12,397 bases of DNA from Candidatus Methanoplasma sp. (GTDB lineage: Archaea; Thermoplasmatota; Thermoplasmata; Methanomassiliicoccales; Methanomethylophilaceae): NCBI GenBank assembly GCA_031288985.1, contig JAITQH010000036.1, positions 1-12,397 on the forward strand, in the 5' to 3' direction. This document shows positions 6,620 through 12,397 of the stretch, in pieces. The position numbers and the translations under genes are program-made. How positions within the stretch are numbered: the first letter of the stretch is position 1; every line of letters begins with the position of its first letter. The notes beneath the pieces are model-generated. The model did not search any database. It saw only the letters and a program-made list of their open reading frames with translations, and was not told where the DNA came from.

Positions 6620-7273
6620 TTAATATTTGCCGAGTGTGAAACGTCCGTATCCGGTGGTGCCGATGGCCTCTATCTGCTTCATCTCCACGCCCGCCTGTTC
6701 CAACGCGCTCTCCAGCACCAGCTGGGCGGATTTCACCACGTCCCCTGAGGCTGTCCAGTCCTTCCCCAGGATCTTGTTGTTCTCCATGACCACAGCCTTC
6801 GTCGTGCTGGAGCCGGAGTCCAGGCCGACGGTTATCCCCGTCTGCCTCTCCCTTGCCAAAAGTTCTTTTCTGGTCACGATCGTGACGAGGGCCTCCATCC
6901 TGGTGAGCAGCTGCGCCGCCTTCAGCCTCTCGGTGAACGAGTACGTCACCACCGGCAGGCGGGTGTTGTCCTGTATGAAGCGCCTGAGTTCGTTCCTCAC
7001 CAGCGCCGCCTCGGCGCATCTGAAACAGGTGGTTATGAACACTGCGTCCGCATCGTACTTCCCATCGGCCAAACTGACCGCTCTGGCTATCATGAGCTTC
7101 AGCTGCGGCGACCGCGGGTTGAACCCGAATCTTTTCAGTGCATCGTTCACGTCCGCGTACGACACGTCGGGATACACCACCTTGGCGCCCACGGAGCGGG
7201 CGGCCTTCTCTATCTCGTACTGTACGCTGCTGTACTCCGTGCCGCAGGACAGCTGCGCGATCTTGATCGTCAT
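6620..7273 (-). CDS. mmp15: Methanogenesis marker protein 15, N-terminal part ending at in-frame TAA
   Basis: This is the first 217 residues of Mmp15. Residues 1-140 form the Mmp15-specific leader domain with LSCGTEY (C10) and TTCFRCAEA (C83, C86). The ASKHA ATPase begins with the phosphate loop LDSGSSTTKA (151-160) and continues to TTGYGRFTLGKY. Homologues run on as an uninterrupted chain of about 405 aa; here TAA (6620-6622) falls at codon 218, within the ATPase fold, so the fragment alone lacks both the later nucleotide-binding motifs and the cluster cysteines. The start overlaps the mmp5 stop by 4 bp (ATGA). Possible explanations are a nonsense mutation, a sequencing or assembly error, readthrough, or two cooperating fragments. 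The role of Mmp15 is unproven; redox activation within the MCR system is inferred from family and context. Confidence 0.82.
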   Translation of the reverse strand: MTIKIAQLSCGTEYSSVQYEIEKAARSVGAKVVYPDVSYADVNDALKRFGFNPRSPQLKLMIARAVSLADGKYDADAVFITTCFRCAEAALVRNELRRFIQDNTRLPVVTYSFTERLKAAQLLTRMEALVTIVTRKELLARERQTGITVGLDSGSSTTKAVVMENNKILGKDWTASGDVVKSAQLVLESALEQAGVEMKQIEAIGTTGYGRFTLGKY

Positions 7274-7704
7274 TTAAGCCCCTCCAAGAATTCCTTTATG
7301 CTGCCGACGACGGCCTTGGCCTCCTCTTCGGTGTTGGGGTATGCCACCGACAGAGCGGGTATGCCGCGGCGCTTGATCAGATATCTCACCATCTCGTTGG
7401 ATCTCTCGCATCCGACGCATCCGAAGTTGAACGGAGGGTCGAGCATGATGAGGGCCGCGTCTGCGGCATCGATGAGAGGCCCCCACAGGGCAAGCCTCCC
7501 TCTTATTCCGGACGGGACCTCCACTCCTGCGTATTTCAGCCCCTTGACCACGTCGTCCAAGGTGACGTTCATCGGCGGCAGGTCAAGCTCTATGTTGTCT
7601 ATCCTATCCTGTATCGACGCCATCGCGCCCAGCGGCTCGTGGCCGAACCTCTCCACCAAGTCGAACAGTATCAGACTGTTTGGCGGATCTATGAACACTT
7701 TCAT
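7270..7704 (-). CDS. mmp5: Methanogenesis marker protein 5
   Basis: This 144-aa soluble protein matches the Mmp5 family, conserved among methanogens and nearly always encoded with mcrC and the other markers. The opening MKVFIDPPNSLILFDLVERFG and the CxxC in FNFGCVGCERSN (C96, C99) are the clearest landmarks; the CxxC may bind a metal or iron-sulfur cluster, which is not shown by sequence. The frame stays open upstream to about 8007, but the ATG at 7704 overlaps the mmp6 stop by 4 bp (ATGA) like its neighbours, and the extension is a shadow of mmp6. It ends overlapping the mmp15 start by 4 bp. Its biochemical role is unknown. Confidence 0.88.
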   Translation of the reverse strand: MKVFIDPPNSLILFDLVERFGHEPLGAMASIQDRIDNIELDLPPMNVTLDDVVKGLKYAGVEVPSGIRGRLALWGPLIDAADAALIMLDPPFNFGCVGCERSNEMVRYLIKRRGIPALSVAYPNTEEEAKAVVGSIKEFLEGLK

Positions 7705-8123
7705 CTTGCTGCCTCCGTTATTTTCTTGAAATCTTCCACAGGGAGCTTCTCCGGCTCCGGCGGGAGTTCGTGCTTCTCGCCTTTGCCGCAGCTCTCCAGG
7801 CCGCAGGCAATCAGCGGGAGCGATTCCCATTCGGCCTCGAGCTGTGCGTAACCCGGCCTGGTGCCGTGCTCCGCGCGGCACCTGCGGGGGTCGCCGGCGG
7901 GATACGCCCTCTTCTTGGAGAATACGTCGTAGGGGTATCTCTCCCGGACCGCCGCGAGCACCTCCCCGATATTCTCCTCCGACCCCTCGGCGAGACAGCC
8001 GTAGCATGTCTCCTTCACTTTCACCCCTTTGCCCATGGCATGCACCGCTCTGACCAGCTGGTCGGGCGTGACCCTCGAATCGGGGGATATCATGAACAGT
8101 CTGGTCTCTCTTTCGCCGCTCAT
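7701..8123 (-). CDS. mmp6: Methanogenesis marker protein 6
   Basis: This 140-aa soluble protein fits the Mmp6 family in size and in its place between mmp3 and mmp5. Landmarks are ISPDSRVTPDQLVRAVH (12-28), GVKVKETCYGCLAEG (33-47, CxxC at 40/43), and YPYDVFSKKRAYPAGDPRRCRAE (C82). Two further cysteines lie at C107 and C112. The cysteine pattern suggests metal or cluster binding, but that is inference. The start is the ATG at 8123, overlapping the mmp3 TGA by 4 bp; an open frame further upstream is only the shadow of mmp3. It overlaps mmp5 by 4 bp at its end. No catalytic function is established for the family. Confidence 0.88.
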   Translation of the reverse strand: MSGERETRLFMISPDSRVTPDQLVRAVHAMGKGVKVKETCYGCLAEGSEENIGEVLAAVRERYPYDVFSKKRAYPAGDPRRCRAEHGTRPGYAQLEAEWESLPLIACGLESCGKGEKHELPPEPEKLPVEDFKKITEAAR

Positions 8124-9631
8124 GCCTCTTCCTCCGTGATGTATATTATCTCGTCCTCTTCCAATTGGTCCAGCTTCTTCGGGTCGCCGGCGAACCTGCC
8201 CACCATGTTGGTCCCGTACGGCTCTTCGCCGGTGGGTCCGAACTCCCTGCTGTCCTGCAGCCGGATGCCTATGAGGCCGTGGTGCGGCCTGGATTGGTTG
8301 GTTATCCCTATGTCCCCTTTCCTGCATTTTTTGAACGGCTCCTGAGGATAGAGGTTCTTGGATCTCTCCTCGTCGCCGTAGAATGTGGTCAGGGACATGC
8401 CGGGAAACGCGAACTGCGTCTTGAGCGTGCCGACGGGTTTGTGGCTGAGTCCCGTGACCTTCTTGAAATAGTGATTGGAGATCGGATCCGGCACGTCCAA
8501 TATTACCCGGAACACTTTCTCTTTCGGCACGCCGAACGTCTCCGCCTCTTTCAAAGAGAGGGCGGGCATCGTCATCTCGGGATTCTGATCCGCGATCACC
8601 GCGTCATCCGAAACGTCCCCTGTGCGCTTCTGTTTTATGCCGAACGCTTCGAGGAACCTCTGCCCGTCGGCCTGCGTCATCCCCACCGCCAAAGCCCGTT
8701 TCGGCTCTGTCAGAACGGTTATCTTCTCCCCGGCGGGAGCCAGTGCCGCAAGGGAGTAGCCCCTTTGGAGCTTTCCGGCGCTGTTGTGCGACGGGGAGAC
8801 CTGCCTCTTGTCCTTGTATATGTATATGCGGCCTGCGCCGACCCCGGCGCAGCGGACCGTCACGCCGCCCGCGTCCCTGACCTTATGGCTCTCCTCCGGG
8901 ATCGAGGCGTCCGTGTCGTCCCTGCATCCCATGAAGCTCCCGGTGGAGTCGCTCACTCCGAAGTAGCCTTTCGAACCGACTATGAGCATCTGCTCGGCGG
9001 ACACGGGGGATTCCCCGTCCAAGGACACGAGGATGTGGGAGTCCACGGAGTATCCTTCCCCGAGTTTGTACGACATGTCCTTAGTCACTATCACGTTCTC
9101 GCTGCTGGTCTCGGACTCCACCGGGCGTATCGCCGTTATGGCCTCCCCCTCCCGCAGCGAGCTTACGAGATGCCTTCCCACGGATATTCTTCCTATCAGG
9201 CCCGTTCCGGCGCCATAGGCGCGGCGGTGCGGGCGCCTTGCGATCATTATGTATGTGGTGTGATTGTCATTCCCGCCCAGGGAGAAGAACACGTCGTACA
9301 TGCGGTACGAACCCTCCTCTCTGCTCGGCGCGATCTTCGTGGGGAACGCTCCGAACGCCACTATGTCCTTGGTGACCCAACGCGTGGTGGAGCCGATCTC
9401 GCTTTCGATCAGCGATCTCCAGACCTCGGCGTCCGGCGTGTCGGCCAGGGATATTACCATCTTCCCCGCCGTCGTCTCTATCTCAAAGTCCCCGGTGACG
9501 GTCCTGAGCTTCTCGGTGGACAGGTGCACGGAGACCAGCGAGTCTTTGACGTACTCTTCGCCGGCCAGCGCATCCTTCAGAACGGCTCCGGGCTTCAGAT
9601 CCTTCTCTTTTCCGTTGACGGCGACCTTCAT
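8120..9631 (-). CDS. mmp3: Methanogenesis marker protein 3 (MCR activation complex)
   Basis: This 503-aa cytoplasmic protein belongs to the Mmp3 family, a component of the MCR activation complex. It opens with a short ubiquitin/ThiS-like segment (MKVAVNGKEKDLKPG, 1-15; roughly 1-65). A long middle region follows with paired beta-rich stretches, and the C-terminus includes GDIGITNQSRPHHGLIGIRL and EPYGTNMVGRFAG, typical of the family. It has very few cysteines (in FMGCRDD, TVRCAG and FKKCRKG). I chose the ATG at 9631 because it overlaps the mcrC TGA by 4 bp (ATGA), is directly preceded by GGGGGAG, and begins the conserved domain; the longer upstream frame is an mcrC shadow. It ends 4 bp inside mmp6. 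Its precise activity is not evident from sequence. Confidence 0.92.
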   Translation of the reverse strand: MKVAVNGKEKDLKPGAVLKDALAGEEYVKDSLVSVHLSTEKLRTVTGDFEIETTAGKMVISLADTPDAEVWRSLIESEIGSTTRWVTKDIVAFGAFPTKIAPSREEGSYRMYDVFFSLGGNDNHTTYIMIARRPHRRAYGAGTGLIGRISVGRHLVSSLREGEAITAIRPVESETSSENVIVTKDMSYKLGEGYSVDSHILVSLDGESPVSAEQMLIVGSKGYFGVSDSTGSFMGCRDDTDASIPEESHKVRDAGGVTVRCAGVGAGRIYIYKDKRQVSPSHNSAGKLQRGYSLAALAPAGEKITVLTEPKRALAVGMTQADGQRFLEAFGIKQKRTGDVSDDAVIADQNPEMTMPALSLKEAETFGVPKEKVFRVILDVPDPISNHYFKKVTGLSHKPVGTLKTQFAFPGMSLTTFYGDEERSKNLYPQEPFKKCRKGDIGITNQSRPHHGLIGIRLQDSREFGPTGEEPYGTNMVGRFAGDPKKLDQLEEDEIIYITEEEA

Positions 9632-10251
9632 CTCCCCCGGCCCCCCGAAGGCAGCGTCTTCTGCACCTTGGACACCACCTCGTCCAGTTTGTCCTGGGAG
9701 CAGGTCACTCCGCGCACGACTCCCGTCACTATCTCTCTTATCTCGCCTCTGGTCTGTACGTCCCCGTCGGCGGGCATGACGTTTGCCGTCCTGACGCCGA
9801 TCGCCGCGAAGTCCTCGAAATCGACCGGACATTGGGAAACGATCACGGCCGGCATGTCCACGTTCCGGAGTATCAGCCTAGCTTTGTAGATTATGTGCTG
9901 CCTCACATTCCCCAGGTGTATCAGCGCGACCTTGAACTGCCGTATGCGGTCCGCTTCTATTGGATCCAGACCGAACAGGGTGCCCGTGCTCACGTCGGGG
10001 GCGTCCGCCGGCACTCCTCCGCCGGCGTTGACCACCAGCACGCTGGTGTCTATCCCCTCCTCTCTGAGGGCGTACGTTATCTCGCAGACGGGCTTGGTTA
10101 TGTGCCTCCGGCCGGGGCCCATGGCTATGACGACCACGTCGGTCCCGCTCTCGGATATGGTGGCGCGCTGCGCCAATCCTCCTCCCACGCCGAGCCCCAT
10201 GGACTCGCGGCATTCCACGAAGCTGAGATGCCTGCCGATCTGCTGTTTCAA
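9628..10251 (-). CDS. mcrC: McrC, MCR activation complex subunit
   Basis: McrC (207 aa) is the cytoplasmic protein that links MCR to its activation complex; in many methanogens it is encoded inside the mcr operon, but here it follows atwA. Diagnostic segments are FVECRESMGLGVGGGLAQR (11-29), IAMGPGRRHITKPVCEI (42-58), LVVNAGGGVPADAP (72-85), and IHLGNVRQ (111-118). Cysteines are C14, C56, C141 and C184, with H50 close to C56; these are candidate ligands for the complex Fe-S clusters reported for this assembly. The region 41-142 is paralogous to Mmp7 72-163. The start is TTG, overlapping the atwA stop as TTGA, with AGGTGA about 6 nt upstream, a good ribosome-binding site that decides this start. 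Confidence 0.95.
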   Translation of the reverse strand: MKQQIGRHLSFVECRESMGLGVGGGLAQRATISESGTDVVVIAMGPGRRHITKPVCEITYALREEGIDTSVLVVNAGGGVPADAPDVSTGTLFGLDPIEADRIRQFKVALIHLGNVRQHIIYKARLILRNVDMPAVIVSQCPVDFEDFAAIGVRTANVMPADGDVQTRGEIREIVTGVVRGVTCSQDKLDEVVSKVQKTLPSGGRGR

Positions 10252-11855
10252 GGCAGTTCACCTTCTTCTGCGCGGCCCTCGCGGTCGAATCTTCCGATCA
10301 CCTCTTCGGGAGTTCCTGCGCCGAGTATCCTGCCCCCTTTCATGAACGCCGCGCGGTCGCAGCAGTTCGTTATAAGATCCATGTCGTGGCTGACGATTAT
10401 GAACGTCTCGTCCAGTTCGTCCCTCGCATTCAGTATGGATTTCGCGATAATTGTCTTGGTGATCGGGTCCATCGTGCCTGTGGGCTCGTCCAGGATGATT
10501 ATCCTGGGTTCCTTGATGAGGACCTGCGCGAAAGCGATCCTCTGGCATTCGCCGACGCTGAGGGAGTCCGGATAGGCGTAGAGTATGCGCTCGACGTCCT
10601 TCCTGGGAAAACCGACTCCGGTCAGGGCCTGAACGGCCTTCATCTTCGCCAGCTCTGCGGGCATCTTCATGCCTATGCAGGTGGAAAGGTTCTGCAGGAC
10701 GGTGTCGAAGGGGTACAGGGTGTATTCCTGATGGAGGAACCCGATGTACGGCGTCGCCCGGCCTTTGCCGGCGAACCCGCTCTCGGTCATGTCTATCCAA
10801 TCATCCCCGATCCTTATGCGCACGGTCCCTCCCGTGGCGGGCGTCATGCCGGATATCATGCGGGAGAGCGTGGTCTTTCCCGCGCCGGAAAGGCCCACCA
10901 GGGCGAATATCTCCCTTTCTTTTATGTCGATCGTGACGCCGTCCACGGCCTTCACGACGCCTCTGGACACAGAAAAGAAATGTTTCTGGGCGTTCTCCAG
11001 CTTTATCAGCGGCTCGCCGGCCGCCTTGACCTCGCCCTTGTCGAACTTGTACTCCGAAAGGAACTTGTCGGTGACCTCTTTCGGATCCCCTTCGGCGATG
11101 ACCTTGCCGGAGTCCAGCCATATGGCGTGATCGGCCATCTGCACGATCGCTTCCGGCCAATGGGAGGCGAACACCATGCCTATCCTGTGCTCCCTCACGT
11201 ACTCCACAAGCCTCCTGTGCACCAGTCCGGCGGTGTACGGATCCAAGGTGCCGGTCGGCTCGTCGGCCAAGAAGAACAGCGGATCTTTGGCCAGCTGCCT
11301 TGCGATCACGACCCTCTGTTTCTCTCCTCCGGACAGATCCCTTGCTATGTGCATGGTCCGGTGGGTCATGTTCACGAACTCCAGAAGGTTCACCGCCTTG
11401 TCGATCCTGTTCTTGGCGTCGGAAGGTATCGCTTCCAAGACGTTCTCCACCACGCTGGAGTCGCCGTAAAGGGCGAACGTTCTTTGCAGCATGATCGCTA
11501 TGCGCCCCTTCATCTCCTGCCTCTCGGGGTCGAACTCCTTCAGGCCCCAGTAGTCTATGGTCTCCCTCTTCGGCGCGGAGCCGCATTTGGAGCATGGGAC
11601 GCCGTCGAACGGAAGATCAAAGTTCCCGCATTCGGGACAGCGGTTGACGTTGTAGAGTATGCGCCCGGAATCCGGGGCGTATCCTTCGCTTCCCCTGAGC
11701 ATGTGTATGAGCACGCTCTTGCCCGCCGCGCTCTTGCCCACGAGTCCCAGTATCTTGCCTGCCGGCACTCGGACGCTGACGTTCTCAAGCACGGTCTTGC
11801 CGTTGAATTTCTTGGTGACGTTCTCTGCGACGAGCAAATCTGCCGACATGTCCAT
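10248..11855 (-). CDS. atwA: MCR component A2, double ABC-type ATPase
   Basis: Component A2 (AtwA) supplies the ATP-driven step in reductive activation of MCR. It is a soluble ABC protein with two nucleotide-binding domains and no membrane segment. From the ATG at 11855 the product is 535 aa, typical for the family. Domain 1: Walker A GKSAAGKS (40-47), signature LSGGEKQ (174-180), Walker B FFLADEPTG (194-202), H-loop H232. A four-cysteine insert CPEC (73-76) and CSKC (88-91) looks like a zinc ribbon. Domain 2: Walker A GLSGAGKT (321-328), signature LSVGECQ (432-438), Walker B IIILDEPTG (452-460), H-loop H490. The frame is open to 11900, but the TATA box at 11878-11885 lies inside that extension, so I place the start at 11855 (or 11849). 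First gene of the eight-gene operon. Confidence 0.95.
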   Translation of the reverse strand: MDMSADLLVAENVTKKFNGKTVLENVSVRVPAGKILGLVGKSAAGKSVLIHMLRGSEGYAPDSGRILYNVNRCPECGNFDLPFDGVPCSKCGSAPKRETIDYWGLKEFDPERQEMKGRIAIMLQRTFALYGDSSVVENVLEAIPSDAKNRIDKAVNLLEFVNMTHRTMHIARDLSGGEKQRVVIARQLAKDPLFFLADEPTGTLDPYTAGLVHRRLVEYVREHRIGMVFASHWPEAIVQMADHAIWLDSGKVIAEGDPKEVTDKFLSEYKFDKGEVKAAGEPLIKLENAQKHFFSVSRGVVKAVDGVTIDIKEREIFALVGLSGAGKTTLSRMISGMTPATGGTVRIRIGDDWIDMTESGFAGKGRATPYIGFLHQEYTLYPFDTVLQNLSTCIGMKMPAELAKMKAVQALTGVGFPRKDVERILYAYPDSLSVGECQRIAFAQVLIKEPRIIILDEPTGTMDPITKTIIAKSILNARDELDETFIIVSHDMDLITNCCDRAAFMKGGRILGAGTPEEVIGRFDREGRAEEGELP

Positions 11856-11876
11856 GCCGGCAAAACTGCTAACAGA

Positions 11877-11886
11877 CATATAAACG
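11877..11886 (-). promoter_or_regulatory. TATA box of the MCR activation operon
   Basis: The minus strand reads CGTTTATATG; the TTTATATG core is centred 26 nt before the ATG at 11855, predicting a leaderless or nearly leaderless transcript. It is the only convincing promoter seen for the whole run atwA to mmp7. Confidence 0.7.
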
Positions 11887-12115
11887 TGATGAGGGTGCAA
11901 AGAGCGGTTGTTTAACAGGATTTCGTGGTTGTTTTACCGCCGCCGGGCATCTTTTTATGAGAACGGGCATCGTTCGGCGCCGCATCCCGATTGTCGGAGG
12001 CTCCGGCGACCCTCGGCCGTCATCCGAATGGCCGCCATGTTCGGAAAACCCCCGGGCGCAGCGATGGGCGCGATATGGTTTCATTGAACCCGTCCGCAGA
12101 CAGTGGTTGAGATGT
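11887..12115. other. Intergenic stretch with no gene called
   Basis: About 230 bases between the operon promoter and the repeat block. A minus-strand frame of 83 codons (11869-12120) covers it but has no ribosome-binding site and a Pro/Arg/His-rich, shadow-like translation. A plus-strand TCTTTTTATG near 11950 resembles a weak TATA, followed by GC-rich sequence, but I find no RNA family signature. Confidence 0.4.
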
Positions 12116-12272
12116 TTCACTTCGGTCTCTGTGTGATTTTTATCCTTTCATTCCCCCTATTTTTGTGTAAGTTTTGTTTCATTATTCCCCCTGTTTTTGT
12201 GTAAGTTTTGTTCTAGTATTCCACCTATTTTTGTGTAATTATTCTCATTTTATTCCCCCTATATGTGTGTAA
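12116..12272 (+). repeat. Regularly spaced 21-bp repeats with an exact 34-bp period
   Basis: Four units sharing ATTCC-CCT followed by a T-rich stretch and TGTGTAA occupy 12150-12170, 12184-12204, 12218-12238 and 12252-12272. Each starts exactly 34 bp after the last. A degenerate fifth (12116-12136) keeps mainly the TGTGTGA end at the same phase. The 13-bp spacers are T-rich, and the first two resemble each other (GTTTTGTT). The last unit ends at the TATA box of the following ATPase gene, so the block is best read as tandem protein-binding sites controlling it. Spacers are far too short for CRISPR. Confidence 0.85.
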
Positions 12273-12280
12273 TTATATAC
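12273..12280 (+). promoter_or_regulatory. TATA box of the AAA_14-type ATPase gene
   Basis: TTATATAC begins immediately after the last 21-bp repeat and is centred about 25 nt before the ATG at 12301, again predicting a leaderless mRNA. A protein bound to the last repeat would touch the TFB-recognition region. Confidence 0.65.
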
Positions 12281-12300
12281 TTGGCCAGCAATTACTGTTC

Positions 12301-12397
12301 ATGCTTCGCAGAAAGATTACCGAGAATCTGATAAAGTGGAAGTCCAACCCAAATAAACATCCGCTGCTGGTGAGGGGTGCGAGGCAGATCGGCAAGA
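12301..12397 (+). CDS. AAA_14/DUF4143-type ATP-binding protein (5' end only)
   Basis: Only 32 codons are in the window. They read MLRRKITENLIKWK followed by a short linker and PLLVRGARQIGK, which is the usual opening of AAA_14/DUF4143 ATPases: a helical lead-in, a beta strand and the start of the Walker A (GARQxGKT). These are cytoplasmic P-loop proteins, often present in many copies in gut archaea and bacteria and sometimes linked to mobile or defence-like loci; their function is mostly unknown. The ATG sits about 25 nt after a TATA box with no ribosome-binding site, consistent with a leaderless start. The family call rests on this short segment, so it is likely but not certain. Confidence 0.75.
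   Translation, partial: MLRRKITENLIKWKSNPNKHPLLVRGARQIGK

Noticed and set aside
6620..6622. Pyrrolysine or selenocysteine recoding in mmp15
   Set aside because: Pyrrolysine uses TAG and selenocysteine TGA; this codon is TAA.
11869..12120. 83-codon minus-strand frame upstream of atwA
   Set aside because: It overlaps the atwA promoter, lacks a ribosome-binding site and has no protein-like composition.
12150..12272. CRISPR array
   Set aside because: The spacers are 13 bp, partly alike, and a TATA box follows directly; the units are diverged. They look like promoter-proximal binding sites.

Overview
The window is chromosomal DNA of a methanogenic archaeon. An uninterrupted minus-strand run of genes matches the methyl-coenzyme M reductase (MCR) activation machinery: atwA, mcrC, and methanogenesis marker genes mmp3, mmp6, mmp5, mmp15, mmp17 and mmp7. 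The RNase P RNA has archaeal-style neighbours, and TATA boxes lie about 26 nt before several starts. Moderately high GC, leaderless promoters, a GlcD-like oxidase of unusual build and an AAA_14/DUF4143 ATPase suggest Methanomassiliicoccales (Methanomethylophilaceae-like). That placement is inference; the methanogen assignment is firm.

Layout. 1-129: AT-rich palindrome and a second inverted repeat, no gene. 130-393 (-): unrecognised 87-aa protein. It shares a symmetric TATA element (about 453-462) with the divergent RNase P RNA gene rnpB (about 480-782, +). rnpB is followed by a hairpin/T-run terminator, then a leaderless HAD-family phosphatase (860-1537, +). The HAD gene abuts, stop codon to stop codon, a 904-aa tandem-duplicated FAD-linked oxidase (1538-4252, -) with its own promoter. 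4322-4554: GC-rich palindromes and hairpins, no convincing gene. 4555-11855 (-): the eight-gene MCR activation operon, transcribed from a single visible promoter before atwA. 11886-12149: no gene seen. 12116-12272: exact 34-bp-period repeats leading into the promoter of an AAA_14/DUF4143-type ATPase (12301 onward, +), cut by the window end.

How the genes work together. MCR is active only with its nickel cofactor F430 as Ni(I). Reductive activation needs ATP (AtwA, component A2) and an assembly that includes McrC, Mmp3, Mmp7 and Mmp17. Mmp5, Mmp6 and Mmp15 are co-conserved partners of less certain role. Most junctions here overlap by 4 bp (ATGA or TTGA), so translation is coupled and output probably near-stoichiometric.

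Most notable: (i) mmp15, an activator-type ASKHA ATPase, is interrupted by one in-frame TAA while both halves stay open and well conserved; (ii) four 21-bp repeats at exactly 34-bp spacing, plus a degenerate fifth, end directly at the TATA box of the ATPase gene; (iii) the FAD oxidase is an internal duplication whose N-terminal copy has lost key FAD-loop residues but carries extra cysteines. I found no CRISPR array, tRNA, rRNA or insertion sequence.
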